64,000 nucleotides of DNA from Candidatus Rickettsiella isopodorum (GCF_001881495.1 NZ_LUKY01000033.1:310001-374000); one strand, 5' to 3'. Shown: positions 28,491-38,251, counted from the first letter of the stretch. The notes: generated from the letters alone by a model not told the origin. Numbers and translations: made by a program.

Positions 28491-29279
28491 TTAATTATTT
28501 TTTTCTATTTGGCTGTATGCATATGCCTTACGCAAGCCTTGTAAAACTAAATCTGAAATAAGTGTATCGAATAAACAGGTTTCTTCATAAAGCTGCGCAA
28601 AGCCACCTGTACCAATGACTTTGACAGCTTCACCATGAAAAACTTCTTTTTTAAACCCTAAAATAATTTCTTTAAGTGCTCCTAAATGCCCATAATAAAG
28701 ACCACTTTGTATACTTTCACGTGTTGTTCTACCCATATAACTGCTGGGCATTTCTATGTCCACAGTCATCAACTTAGCGGTATTATTTCTTAAGGCTTCC
28801 ATACAAAGTCGTAACCCTGGCAAAATAGCACCGCCCAAATAATTTCGATCCTTTGTAATAGCACATAAGGTCGTAGCCGTCCCCATATCAATAACAATCA
28901 GTGCCTGTTCAGGAAAAGAAGCTATTGCTCCTATGGCATTCGCAATCCTGTCAGCTCCTACTTCGTTTGGATTTTTACAGCGGATATTTAAGCCCGTTTT
29001 AACGCCCGGCTGTAAGATAAAATAATCAGCATCTTTAAAATACTGGAAAAAACTATGTCGCAACGTATAATCGTAATTTGGAACTACAGAAGAGATAGCA
29101 ACCGCCTTAATTTTCAGAGGGTCCAGTTTATTATGTTTAAGTATATTTATTAAAAAAATTCCGAATTGATCGGCTGTTCCCAATAAAGGGGTCGCATAGC
29201 GAAAACGTAAAATAAGTTTTTCTTTACTGAATACACCACATAACATGTGCGTATTGCCTACATCCAAACATAACAGCAT
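28491..29279 (-). CDS. coaX: Type III pantothenate kinase
   Basis: CoaX phosphorylates pantothenate, the first step in coenzyme A synthesis, with a different fold from CoaA. The ASKHA-fold motifs are present: N-terminal LLCLDVGNTHMLCGVF, GADRIANAIGA, IDMGTATTLCAI and GGAILPGLRL. Length is 262 residues. In many gammaproteobacteria coaX follows birA; here no birA is adjacent. It is divergent from hisC across 58 bp. Confidence 0.94.
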   Translation of the reverse strand: MLLCLDVGNTHMLCGVFSKEKLILRFRYATPLLGTADQFGIFLINILKHNKLDPLKIKAVAISSVVPNYDYTLRHSFFQYFKDADYFILQPGVKTGLNIRCKNPNEVGADRIANAIGAIASFPEQALIVIDMGTATTLCAITKDRNYLGGAILPGLRLCMEALRNNTAKLMTVDIEMPSSYMGRTTRESIQSGLYYGHLGALKEIILGFKKEVFHGEAVKVIGTGGFAQLYEETCLFDTLISDLVLQGLRKAYAYSQIEKNN

Positions 29280-29337
29280 AAATTAAACCTAAAAGAGTAT
29301 AAAATAACTAAACCACTATACTTAAAGTATCTTCCCA

Positions 29338-30405
29338 ATGACAATCTCATCAAAGAAAAACTCTAATTTTAGTCCAATAAAATCCATTGGAATTATAAAG
29401 CTCGATCTTAATGAAAATCCCTTAGGTGCAAGCCCCCTTGCGATAGCTGCGGGTCAGAAGGCCCTGCTTAACTGCCATCGTTATCCAGATAGCCATGGGC
29501 TCTCTTTAAAAAAATCTCTAGCGACACATTTAAATATTCTCCCTGAAAATATTACTCTAGGCAATGGCTCAGAAAGTTTATTAGAACTTATTGTCAATAA
29601 TACTTTAGGCCCATTAAATTCAGCTGTTATTCCAAATTTTTGCTTTACAGGGATTTCAAAAATCTTAAAAAAAGCTAATATAAAGATTAAAATAGCTAAA
29701 AATTCACTGTCCCATATCTCAGCACTAAGCTTACTAGAAGCAATAGAGCCTACGACCAAAATTATCTTTATTGTTAATCCAAACAACCCTACTGGCAATT
29801 ATATGAATAAATTAGAGTTGTTATATCTATTGAAGCATATCTCCAAAAATATATTAGTAGTAATAGATGAGGCCTATGCTGAATATGTTGAAACAAATGA
29901 TTACCCAAATAGCATCCAATTGTTAAGGCAGTATTCCAATTTAATCATCCTTAAGACCTTTTCCAAGCTCTACGGTTTAGCAGGATTGAGACTAGGGTAT
30001 GCCATTAGTGGGTCTAAAATAGCCTCTCTCTTAAATGCTAGCTCCTTACCTTTTAGGATTAACGCTGTTGCACTAGCCGCAGCAGAAGCTAGCCTCGAAG
30101 ATCAAGAGCATATTAATTTAGTCCGTTCATTGAATCGACAAGGACACTCCCAACTCTCCAAAGGCTTACAAAATTTAGGCTTAGAAACATTGCCTTCTTA
30201 TACTAACTTTTTATGTATAGATTTAAAGTCACCTAGTTGGCCTATCTATCAGCAACTTTTATTATCTGGTATATCCGTTAGGCCTTTACTTGACTATGGA
30301 TTATGTAACTTTTTACGGGTTTCTATCGGTACCCTGAAGCAAAATCAATGCTTTTTAAGCATATTAGAAAAAATATTAGTCAAATCGAGTCTTCAATTAA
30401 GGTAA
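29338..30405 (+). CDS. hisC: Histidinol-phosphate aminotransferase family (HisC)
   Basis: A PLP-dependent class I/II aminotransferase of 355 residues. Visible are KLDLNENPLGASP, GNGSESLLELI, IVNPNNPTGN, VVIDEAYAEY and the PLP lysine in LKTFSKLYGLAGLRLGY, which match HisC closely. No other histidine gene is in the window. In intracellular bacteria lone HisC homologues may serve aromatic or phenylalanine/tyrosine transamination instead, so the specific substrate is uncertain. The ATG at 29338 is the first in frame. Confidence 0.85.
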   Translation: MTISSKKNSNFSPIKSIGIIKLDLNENPLGASPLAIAAGQKALLNCHRYPDSHGLSLKKSLATHLNILPENITLGNGSESLLELIVNNTLGPLNSAVIPNFCFTGISKILKKANIKIKIAKNSLSHISALSLLEAIEPTTKIIFIVNPNNPTGNYMNKLELLYLLKHISKNILVVIDEAYAEYVETNDYPNSIQLLRQYSNLIILKTFSKLYGLAGLRLGYAISGSKIASLLNASSLPFRINAVALAAAEASLEDQEHINLVRSLNRQGHSQLSKGLQNLGLETLPSYTNFLCIDLKSPSWPIYQQLLLSGISVRPLLDYGLCNFLRVSIGTLKQNQCFLSILEKILVKSSLQLR

Positions 30406-30485
30406 ATGCTATCTAGATAAGGGCTTTTCATTTAAAATAAGCCTTTGAATAATTAAAACAATAGACTTCATCAGGATAAAAAATA

Positions 30486-31043
30486 ATGAGGGCCTTTACT
30501 CTATTTCTTTTCGAAGCTGTCATGCATCCTAGTATGGTGGGAGCATTATTTCCCAGCTCGAAAAGACTTGCTTATAGCTTAACCCAACAAATATCAGCTA
30601 ATCCGCCTGGGGTGGTCGTTGAATTGGGGGCCGGAACAGGTGCTATTACAGCTGCTCTAATTAATCAAAAAAACCTTTTTCATCAACTTATCGTTATTGA
30701 GCGATCGGAAAAACTTTCTAATCATTTAACGCAGCGCTTTCCTGAATTAAGCATTATCCAAGGAGATGCCCGCCAGTTACATAAACTAATTAATCAATCT
30801 ACCTCTACCCCAATACAAGCTATCGTTTCTAGTTTACCTTTACGCACCTTATCTCCTTCTATTGTAAATAAAATTGGTACTGAGATTAATCGGGTTTTAA
30901 TAAAAGACGGTTTATATATTCAGTATACCTATAGTTTATGGGGGAAGCCTTTATACCCTTCCCCACAACTAAAATTGATCCACCAACAATGGGTATGGCA
31001 AAATTTACCTCCTGCTCGTATTGATGTATTTCGTCACGAATGA
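30486..31043 (+). CDS. SAM-dependent methyltransferase, PmtA/KsgA-like
   Basis: A 185-residue Rossmann methyltransferase. The N-terminal segment HPSMVGALFPSSKRLAYSL and motif I VVELGAGTGAITAAL, followed by IVIERSEKLSNHL and the IQGDARQL motif, resemble PmtA-type phosphatidylethanolamine N-methyltransferases; the post-motif SSLPLRTL fits the same family. It would use SAM on a phospholipid headgroup at the membrane, but rRNA-methylase-like alternatives exist. The stop overlaps the rsmJ start by four bases. Confidence 0.8.
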   Translation: MRAFTLFLFEAVMHPSMVGALFPSSKRLAYSLTQQISANPPGVVVELGAGTGAITAALINQKNLFHQLIVIERSEKLSNHLTQRFPELSIIQGDARQLHKLINQSTSTPIQAIVSSLPLRTLSPSIVNKIGTEINRVLIKDGLYIQYTYSLWGKPLYPSPQLKLIHQQWVWQNLPPARIDVFRHE

Positions 31044-31825
31044 ATATTCCTTTTTCTATTGCAGTAACTAGCCTTGAAATTTCTTTATTATCTACCGCAC
31101 TCGAGTTAGCAAAAAAAAACGCTTTACCTTATATAAATTATTTTGAAAAAGAAAACTTTGATTATGTCCTAGCTTTACGCTCAACAGGTTTATACTTAGA
31201 GGATGTCAAAAAAGGACTGGGTTCGTTAAAAATCGATTTTCTTCAGGGAAAACTAGCTTACCGGTTACGCTATCTTCAAAATCAAAAGCAACTATTGGCG
31301 AAGGCAATTGGATTAAAACCCAATTTTAAACCTGTCGTTTTAGATGCGACAGCAGGTTTTGGATGCGATAGTTTTGTTTTAGCCCAATTAGGTTGCCCCG
31401 TCACTTTATTGGAACGGTCATCGACAATTTTTCTTTTATTGGAAGATGCTTTAAAACGCGCCTTAAATCACCCAAAATTTTTACCCTTATCAATTAAACT
31501 AATAAAAATTGATGCGCTTATTTATTTAAAACAAATAAGCCTCTGCATGCACCCATCGCCTGAAATTATTTACCTCGATCCTATGTATCCTCATTCTAAT
31601 AAATCTGCATTAGCTAAAAAGGAAATACGTTTTCTTCGACTCCTTGTTGGTGATGATAATGATGCCTCTAGCTTATTAAAATTAGCAATCACCTATGCAA
31701 AACAACGGGTCGTAGTAAAAAGACCACGTTTGTCTGGTTATTTAGCAGATATAAAACCTCATCATAGTCTACTCGGGAAACAACATCGTTTAGACGTCTA
31801 TTTAACTCATTTTTTTAATAGTTAG
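31040..31825 (+). CDS. rsmJ: 16S rRNA m2G1516 methyltransferase RsmJ
   Basis: RsmJ methylates G1516 of 16S rRNA using SAM. Of the 261 residues, the core reads VVLDATAGFGCDSFVLAQLGCPVTLLER (motif I region), with IIYLDPMYPH as the catalytic motif IV and KRPRLSGYLADIKPHHS near the end. The family's FDYVLALRSTGLYLE segment precedes. Translationally coupled to the preceding methyltransferase via ATGA. It is tail-to-tail with the large membrane protein, whose stop overlaps by four bases. Confidence 0.92.
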   Translation: MNIPFSIAVTSLEISLLSTALELAKKNALPYINYFEKENFDYVLALRSTGLYLEDVKKGLGSLKIDFLQGKLAYRLRYLQNQKQLLAKAIGLKPNFKPVVLDATAGFGCDSFVLAQLGCPVTLLERSSTIFLLLEDALKRALNHPKFLPLSIKLIKIDALIYLKQISLCMHPSPEIIYLDPMYPHSNKSALAKKEIRFLRLLVGDDNDASSLLKLAITYAKQRVVVKRPRLSGYLADIKPHHSLLGKQHRLDVYLTHFFNS

Positions 31826-34095
31826 GAACAAACTATGCGGCTTAAATCAGGCTCTATATCGCTATTCTGATTCCTATTCTCTATATAGGGAGAAATATTA
31901 GCAAATAATCCTCCGTGCAAACTTGAATTACTATTATTTTTTTGTATAGCCGTTTCGGTTTGAGTTGTCATTGCATTAACCCCAGCTGAGTTAATACTTT
32001 CAGCAGTAGAAGAAATATTATCTTGTAAACATTCTGTGAGCATATCCTCTTTTTTACAGTTAACTATTTTCTCGGGTGCTACTGTTAAGTTTTTTGAGTT
32101 TGACTCATGTAAATTTAAACATTCTTCAGATAGTATCGCTGGTAATTGTTTGTCAATCCAAGCTAGTTGTTCACTTTGCACTAAATGCTCGACTATTCTT
32201 CCTGCTTGAGCGGCTTTACTTTCAAGGTTGTAAGCATATAAATACCAAGATGCTAGAGCACATGCCCCTATCGCTGTTCCTATCATTAAAATGATAGGGA
32301 AAAAAGTGGGCAGTACCATAGTAGAGGCTGCAACTGCTGCCGTTATAGGACTCCATATAACGAGACGAAAAACCAAACTTCCAGTACCTAAACGTTTGAT
32401 GATTATTATGAATCGACTTAAACCTTTCTTAAGGTTGGTCCAAAGGGGTTGCTCATCGCTGAAACGACGTAATACACGATCATAATCTCTTAATGATTTA
32501 TTTAATATCTTTTTAGTAGGTACCTTATCTTGTAATGCTTTAATCTTAACTTGTAAGTCATTAAATCTAACTTCATGGACTTGATTCGCCTTATACGCTG
32601 AATAAATACCATAACTGATACCCATTATAAGAATTACTCCGGCTATGATTGCAGTTGCTAGAAGGCCTATGGGTGTAAAGCTTGCTAATGGAACTGCTGC
32701 AGGACAAAGGGCATAAGTCAGTATAACTTTAGTTCCGTCTAGGAATAACCAGCCCGCAAACAAAGGTAAAAAACAACCGTCAAGAAAAGCCACACATCTG
32801 GCATGATATTTATTAAAACGACGATTTTTAAGTACTGTTTTTAAATCAGTCATTAAAGGGGAGTTTTTTAATTCTATAGTCGAGTTAGCCTCTTTATTTT
32901 CCAAATATTTTAAAAATATGGTTTGTTTATTTAAGTCCACTAATTTCTTTTCAATCATGTGTTTATCTTGCTCATTTATAGCAGCCTCTGTCATGTTTTT
33001 ATTAGTATTATTTATCTCGAGAACATTTTTTATATTTAAAAATAACAGTAGCGGTAAAGCAGTGCATAAAGCAAAAATCAAAGGGAGGATCGAAATCAAC
33101 GCAGTGGTTATAACGGGAGCAGCAGGAATAAAGCAAAAAATAAACATTAAAATCCAATAAATAAAACTAGCCTGTCCCAACGCAGCCAAAATAGGAGGAA
33201 TAAATTTTTTATTTTTTTTAGCTTTATTTTTTTCTAGAGTTGTTCTTGAATTATGATTGATTAAAGATTCTACATGTTTAAAAAAATTACCAGCATAACC
33301 ATTCGTCAAGCTAATAATCCAATTATTTTTATATAAACTTATTTTAAATTTATTTGCTTGGGATTTGTTCAATAATTGACATACTTTTTCTGTGATTTTT
33401 TTGTGTAGCATATCAAGCATTTCTTTTTTGGAATTTTCTTTCAAAAAATTATTTAATGCTTTCAGTTGCTTTTTTTCTTTCCCAAAAGCAAAAAAACGAC
33501 GTCTCCAGCATGCAATTTTTGGGATATCTGGTGGATAAAAGTAAGCTGCGGCACATAAATGCTCGTATGTGATACATTTTTTTATTTCATTACTTTCCTG
33601 AACAATTTCACCCATTTTCTTTTTAATAGCTTCTTCATCTGCTTTAAATAATCGGCTAAAATAAAAATAATGACTCGTTCGCTCTATTTCACGTAATTTA
33701 CAATATTTAATAACATAAATACCTATCGAAACAGCAAACAAACCAAGACTTGCCAATCCAGCATCGATATATCCGACATATTTACTTTTATTAATATCAT
33801 CAAAAAATTTACAGTCTTGATCACATGCACTTTCAATCACACTTACATTGAAAGAAGGTGTAGCCACTACTTCGTCTAAAGAACTAAGACAAGCATTAAA
33901 AACTGGAGTTTTTGCTTTAGAACTTACGAACCAAACTGGATTCTTTTTTAGCAGTGATTTTTCACCTTCTGAACCTGGCCCTGATAAACTTATTTGTCTT
34001 ACTAAGCTTCTAGAAGAAGAACTGGTTCTACCAATTTCGAATGTCACTCCTACTTCCCGAGGTTCTTTTCTTTCAATGGAAACTTGTTCGTCCAT
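31822..34095 (-). CDS. Large multipass membrane protein of unknown function, effector candidate
   Basis: I do not recognise this 757-residue protein. The start at 34095 is set by AAGGAG six bases upstream; an in-frame extension of eight codons is less likely. It has a Ser/Lys-rich N-terminus, one isolated hydrophobic helix (about 107-130), then three long hydrophobic hairpins at about 298-355, 433-500 and 575-622 separated by charged, helical linkers. A polar Ser/Asn/Glu-rich tail of about 110 residues ends in SDIEPDLSRIVCS. No signal peptide is apparent. The layout resembles large uncharacterised membrane proteins of intracellular Legionellales; secretion by a Dot/Icm-type system is speculation. 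Confidence 0.8.
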   Translation of the reverse strand: MDEQVSIERKEPREVGVTFEIGRTSSSSRSLVRQISLSGPGSEGEKSLLKKNPVWFVSSKAKTPVFNACLSSLDEVVATPSFNVSVIESACDQDCKFFDDINKSKYVGYIDAGLASLGLFAVSIGIYVIKYCKLREIERTSHYFYFSRLFKADEEAIKKKMGEIVQESNEIKKCITYEHLCAAAYFYPPDIPKIACWRRRFFAFGKEKKQLKALNNFLKENSKKEMLDMLHKKITEKVCQLLNKSQANKFKISLYKNNWIISLTNGYAGNFFKHVESLINHNSRTTLEKNKAKKNKKFIPPILAALGQASFIYWILMFIFCFIPAAPVITTALISILPLIFALCTALPLLLFLNIKNVLEINNTNKNMTEAAINEQDKHMIEKKLVDLNKQTIFLKYLENKEANSTIELKNSPLMTDLKTVLKNRRFNKYHARCVAFLDGCFLPLFAGWLFLDGTKVILTYALCPAAVPLASFTPIGLLATAIIAGVILIMGISYGIYSAYKANQVHEVRFNDLQVKIKALQDKVPTKKILNKSLRDYDRVLRRFSDEQPLWTNLKKGLSRFIIIIKRLGTGSLVFRLVIWSPITAAVAASTMVLPTFFPIILMIGTAIGACALASWYLYAYNLESKAAQAGRIVEHLVQSEQLAWIDKQLPAILSEECLNLHESNSKNLTVAPEKIVNCKKEDMLTECLQDNISSTAESINSAGVNAMTTQTETAIQKNNSNSSLHGGLFANISPYIENRNQNSDIEPDLSRIVCS

Positions 34096-34129
34096 ATGAG
34101 CTCCTTTTGGAATTGGCAAATTATAATAC

Positions 34130-34265
34130 CAGTTTTTTATCTATAATTTTTTATCATTAGTATATATTAATTTTTTGTAAATTTAATTATCATAATTAAT
34201 AATTTTTAATTATTATTAAATAAATTTAAAGCTTTTTTTTATAATTTATTTCGTTTAGACTCTGT
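34130..34265. other. Extremely A+T-rich gap with hairpin
   Basis: About 135 bases with almost no G or C between the unknown membrane protein and dam, including a stem TTAATAAT/ATTATTAA (34196-34219, loop of eight). It is likely the double promoter region of these divergent genes, and the kind of DNA that H-NS or HU-like proteins bind. Confidence 0.5.
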
Positions 34266-34270
34266 TTAGT

Positions 34271-35071
34271 ATGAAATCTTTTTTGAAATGGGCAGGAAAT
34301 AAACATCGAATTCTCGATAAATTAAAACCCTATTTACCTAAAAAAGATCGTTTAATAGAGCCTTTTTTAGGATCAGCCACTGTTTTTCTTAATACGTCTT
34401 ATCCAGCCTATCTATTAAGTGATAACAATCTTGATTTAATCCAATTATATAAATATCTTCAGCAAGAAGGTCAGTTTTTTATCGATTATTGTCGTCTTTT
34501 TTTTCATGAAAATTTAAATAATGCTGATGAATTCTATCGCTTACGTCGTTTATTTAATGATAGTAAAGAACGTCGCAAAAGAGCTGCTTTATTATTATAT
34601 TTAAATAAACACTGCTTCAATGGCTTAGCTCGGTTTAATCGAAAAGGTGAATTTAATACTCCTTTTAGCTACTACAAAACTCCCTATTTTCCTGAGAAAG
34701 AAATGCAATATTTCTATGTGCATGCAAGAAAAGCAAAATTCATCCATGGAGATTTTTTATCTACTCTGGAGTACGTTAAGCAAGGAGATGTAGTTTATTG
34801 TGACCCTCCTTATGTCGGGTTATCTAAAACCGCAAATTTTACTCAATATACATCAGAAGGATTTAGTCACACACAACAAGTGCTCTTAGCAAACACTGCA
34901 AAACATTTAGCCTCACAAGGCATTCAGGTAATAATTTCTAATCATGATACAGAATTTACGCGCGATATTTATAAAAGTGCAACTATTGTTTCATTAATAG
35001 TGCAACGTAACATTAGTAGTAAAGGGTCAGAACGAAAAAAAGCTAAGGAGCTCTTAGCAATTTTCTCCTAA
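34271..35071 (+). CDS. dam: DNA adenine methylase (Dam)
   Basis: Dam methylates adenine, in this family usually in GATC. Motif I reads FLKWAGNKHRIL at residues 4-15, the catalytic DPPYVGLS motif is near 178-185, and the substrate loop GEFNTPFSYYK (typical G-FN-P-G-YK region) is present. Length is 266 residues, typical of Dam. mutH and seqA are not in the window, so whether it serves mismatch repair is unknown. It converges on der. Confidence 0.92.
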   Translation: MKSFLKWAGNKHRILDKLKPYLPKKDRLIEPFLGSATVFLNTSYPAYLLSDNNLDLIQLYKYLQQEGQFFIDYCRLFFHENLNNADEFYRLRRLFNDSKERRKRAALLLYLNKHCFNGLARFNRKGEFNTPFSYYKTPYFPEKEMQYFYVHARKAKFIHGDFLSTLEYVKQGDVVYCDPPYVGLSKTANFTQYTSEGFSHTQQVLLANTAKHLASQGIQVIISNHDTEFTRDIYKSATIVSLIVQRNISSKGSERKKAKELLAIFS

Positions 35072-35100
35072 AAGAGATATTATGGCTTTTAAGAATAAAA

Positions 35101-36453
35101 TTACGAACTCATTTTATCCCTAAACTCAATCCGAATTGGACTCCCAATAATTTTCAGTGACTTGCGATAGAAATTTTCTAGATAGCGACGATAAGATTCA
35201 GGTAAAAAACTAGCATATTGGCCATGAATAAGAATTATTGGAGGATTATATCCTCCGGGATGAGCATAACGTAGCTTAACAGTATGCCCACGACTCAAAG
35301 GCGGTTGGTGTGCATTAACTGCTTGCTCTAATAAGCGCGTTAACTGTGAAGTAGATAAACTCTGTGTTGCCGATCGATAAGCCTGTTGAATGAATGTAAA
35401 TAAATTACCAACACCCGTTCCATGAAGTGCGGAAATAAAAATAAGTTTAGCAAATGGTACAAATTGTAAGCGTCGATCCAACTCTTTTTTGACTTGAGCT
35501 CTTTGCTCTTTTGATAAACCATCCCATTTGTTTACAGCAATGATGAGTGCTTTTCCACTTTCTAAAATAAAACCTAGAAGATGTAAGTCTTGCTCACTAA
35601 TACCTTCCTGTGCATCAATTATCAATAACACAACGTTACTTGCCTCAATAGCCTGCAAACTTTTAATGACAGAAAATTTTTCGATATCTTGTACTGTTTT
35701 TGATTTTCGACGAATTCCCGCTGTGTCAATGAAGGTATATAATTTTCCCCTATACTCAACATCATTTGCAATACTATCACGCGTGGTCCCTGGTTGATCA
35801 AAAACAATGGCTCGATCTTCACCTAAAATTCTATTTAACAAGGTTGATTTACCTACATTTGGTTTCCCTATAATCGATACTTTTATTCTTGAAATAACAG
35901 CTTCTTCTGTCAATGCTGGTTCAGTGGTTGAGGTTTCAATATTAGGAAAATAACCTAATACTTTTTCCATTAATTCTTGAATACCGTAGCCATGAATTGC
36001 GGAAATAATAGAAAGTGATGCTGCATCAAAACCTAATAGCGAAAACTCACTTTGTAATAAAGCCGGCTCTAAATCTTCACCTTTATTAATAACCAATGTA
36101 ATTTTTTTACTGAGTCGACGTAATAATTGTGCTAATTGCTGATCCAATGTGGACAGACCTTCCCTTGCACTGACTAAAAATAAAACATGATCAGCCTCTC
36201 TGATGGCACGTTGGGTTTGCTGTTCCATTAGAAAAGCGATATTTTTTTCTTTACTCCCAGTTAATCCTCCGGTATCTACCACTATATAAGGTCGATTTCC
36301 TACGACTCCTTTTCCATAAAGTCGATCCCGAGTTAAACCGGGAATATCTCCCACTAAAGCGTGCCGAGTTTTCGTCAAGCGATTAAATAAGCTCGACTTT
36401 CCTACATTAGGTCGGCCTACAAGAACAATACTTGGCAAAGAAGAAGTGGTCAT
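35101..36453 (-). CDS. der: Ribosome-assembly GTPase Der (EngA)
   Basis: Der is a tandem-GTPase required for 50S subunit assembly. The first domain has GRPNVGKSSLFNRL and DTGGL; the second has GKPNVGKSTLLNRI, DTAGIRR and NKWDGL; a KH-like C-terminal domain follows. The start is placed at 36453 (MTTSSLPSIVLVGRPN), where ATGA overlaps the bamB stop; an upstream in-frame extension reads through bamB and is not family-like. 450 residues. Last gene of the operon that starts at ndk. Confidence 0.96.
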   Translation of the reverse strand: MTTSSLPSIVLVGRPNVGKSSLFNRLTKTRHALVGDIPGLTRDRLYGKGVVGNRPYIVVDTGGLTGSKEKNIAFLMEQQTQRAIREADHVLFLVSAREGLSTLDQQLAQLLRRLSKKITLVINKGEDLEPALLQSEFSLLGFDAASLSIISAIHGYGIQELMEKVLGYFPNIETSTTEPALTEEAVISRIKVSIIGKPNVGKSTLLNRILGEDRAIVFDQPGTTRDSIANDVEYRGKLYTFIDTAGIRRKSKTVQDIEKFSVIKSLQAIEASNVVLLIIDAQEGISEQDLHLLGFILESGKALIIAVNKWDGLSKEQRAQVKKELDRRLQFVPFAKLIFISALHGTGVGNLFTFIQQAYRSATQSLSTSQLTRLLEQAVNAHQPPLSRGHTVKLRYAHPGGYNPPIILIHGQYASFLPESYRRYLENFYRKSLKIIGSPIRIEFRDKMSS

Positions 36454-37622
36454 ACAGGTAAAGTAGCGTGAGTCCACGCAGATAAACCACCTTCTCTGGT
36501 TAAGATACATACTATCGGATAATCCACAACTGGATTAGCTATGATACTAGCATTATCATGAACAAGATCTCTTGCCAATGGATGTCCATCAGATTGAGCT
36601 AACCAATGAATATAGCCTTCTTGATCTCCTATAATTAAACTATTTCCAAAAATAACTGGCGCAGTTAAACCACGATGTCTTAAAAACTGTTGTCGCCAAA
36701 TCAACTCACCTGTAGAACGATCAAAGGCCCAGACGTCGCCTTTGGTATCAGTTATATATAAATTATTGCCAACAGTAAGACCCGAATAACTTGAGAAATT
36801 TCGTTGCCATAAAATTCGACCGGATCTTAAAGAAATAGCCGCTAGCTGACCTTGATAAGTAACCACATAAATTACATCACAAGATGATAAAGGATCTGCC
36901 GCTATATCAATTAATTGATCAGCGGCAGTCACTCCCTGTGGAAATGCAATCGTTCGTTCCCACAATAAACTACCATTTCTTAGGTTCAGCGCAGCTAATT
37001 TACCATCAGAAAAACCCACCACAACTTTATTACCTATAATTTGTGGTGCACTACTCGGCCTTAGAATTAACTGTGGTGAACCATGCTCGTAAGCCCATAG
37101 TGACTCACCGTTTTGTAACTCTAATGCGATTACTTGCCCATCTACCGTTTTAAAAATAATTCGACCTTTTTCGATTGTGGGAGGGGCTAATACTTGATTT
37201 GGCAATATTGCTCGCCATAAAATATCTCCTGAATTCGCTGCTAAAGCAATTACTTGCGGCTGCTTGGTAACAACGATCACTACCCCTTCACCGACTGCTG
37301 GACCACTCGTTATAATTTGTTTAATATTTTTTTGCCATAATTTATGGCCATGAGTTAATTCTAAAGCAGTAACAAGACCAGATTTACTCGCAACAAAAAT
37401 TTGATCTCCTTTAATAACAGGACCTAACCGTAGATAATCTTCACCCATACCCCTGCCTGTTGCTATAGACCATAATAATACGGGTTGAAATTGAAAAGGG
37501 TAAGCAGTCAAAGGTGCTGGAACAGGGGTATTATCATCACCTAAACCCGCACAACCTGTTAAAAATAACAAGCACAAAAAAATACTGCAATGAACATAAA
37601 TTTTAGTCATTAGAGTTCTCAT
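36450..37622 (-). CDS. bamB: Outer membrane assembly lipoprotein BamB
   Basis: BamB is a beta-propeller lipoprotein of the BAM complex that inserts outer membrane proteins. A signal peptide with the lipobox LTGC (about residues 20-24) is followed by an eight-bladed PQQ-like propeller with repeated GxLxW/DxxTGxxLW-type blades (HGHKLWQKNI, SGDILWRAIL, NGSLLWERTI, SGRILWQRNF, TGELIWRQQF). The ATG at 37622 overlaps the yfgM stop by one base (TGATG); another ATG lies at 37610. About 390 residues, normal length. The BAM partner bamE is at 51.8 kb. Confidence 0.94.
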   Translation of the reverse strand: MRTLMTKIYVHCSIFLCLLFLTGCAGLGDDNTPVPAPLTAYPFQFQPVLLWSIATGRGMGEDYLRLGPVIKGDQIFVASKSGLVTALELTHGHKLWQKNIKQIITSGPAVGEGVVIVVTKQPQVIALAANSGDILWRAILPNQVLAPPTIEKGRIIFKTVDGQVIALELQNGESLWAYEHGSPQLILRPSSAPQIIGNKVVVGFSDGKLAALNLRNGSLLWERTIAFPQGVTAADQLIDIAADPLSSCDVIYVVTYQGQLAAISLRSGRILWQRNFSSYSGLTVGNNLYITDTKGDVWAFDRSTGELIWRQQFLRHRGLTAPVIFGNSLIIGDQEGYIHWLAQSDGHPLARDLVHDNASIIANPVVDYPIVCILTREGGLSAWTHATLPV

Positions 37623-38251
37623 CAAACGTAAGCCAAATTATTAATTTTCATTTCTAACAGAGGTCGCCCAATAGTATTTCCAAAAGCTCGTTTAGCCGCT
37701 AAATAACTTTGCAATGCTTCTTTGCTATGCCCTAAATTATTAAGAATGTCTCCCTTTTCTTCCAAAAAGATTGGCAAATAATTCTTATCTTCATTTTTAG
37801 CTAGTATACTTAAGGCTTCTTTTGCCTGGTTTTGCGCTAATAAAATTCTCACTAACCGTAAACGTGCGATAGATTGTAAAGCGTGATTGTGACCATGATC
37901 GATAACCCAAAGTAATCTATTTTCAGCATCAGATAAATTATTTTGATTAATTGCTAGTTTGGCTAACTGTAAAGCCGCTAAGGAAGCATACGGCGTATAT
38001 GGATAATTTTTTAACAATCCCTCTGCCAACTTATTTAATATAACTGTATTTTCACTCGTGGTTATCGCTGCTATTAGGCGTTCATATTGCATCGATGCTT
38101 TAAGTAAATTATTTTCTTTTGCTTGACGCCAATAATTCCAACCCCAACTAATAAAAACAGCAAAAATAATGCCTATTAAAATTCCAAAACAGTATTCACG
38201 ACACCATTTTTTTACATATTCAGCTTGTTCTATTGCGACTAATTCATTCAT
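37622..38251 (-). CDS. yfgM: YfgM-like ancillary SecYEG/periplasmic chaperone protein
   Basis: YfgM is a single-pass membrane protein with a TPR-like periplasmic domain that works with PpiD at the Sec translocon. The 209-residue protein has the conserved cytoplasmic N-terminus, a transmembrane segment at about 21-39 (GILIGIIFAVFISWGWNYW), and helical repeats after it. It starts with ATGA overlapping the hisS stop and sits in the canonical order hisS-yfgM-bamB-der. Its interaction partner PpiD is encoded at 716-2176, in a shortened form. Confidence 0.92.
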   Translation of the reverse strand: MNELVAIEQAEYVKKWCREYCFGILIGIIFAVFISWGWNYWRQAKENNLLKASMQYERLIAAITTSENTVILNKLAEGLLKNYPYTPYASLAALQLAKLAINQNNLSDAENRLLWVIDHGHNHALQSIARLRLVRILLAQNQAKEALSILAKNEDKNYLPIFLEEKGDILNNLGHSKEALQSYLAAKRAFGNTIGRPLLEMKINNLAYV

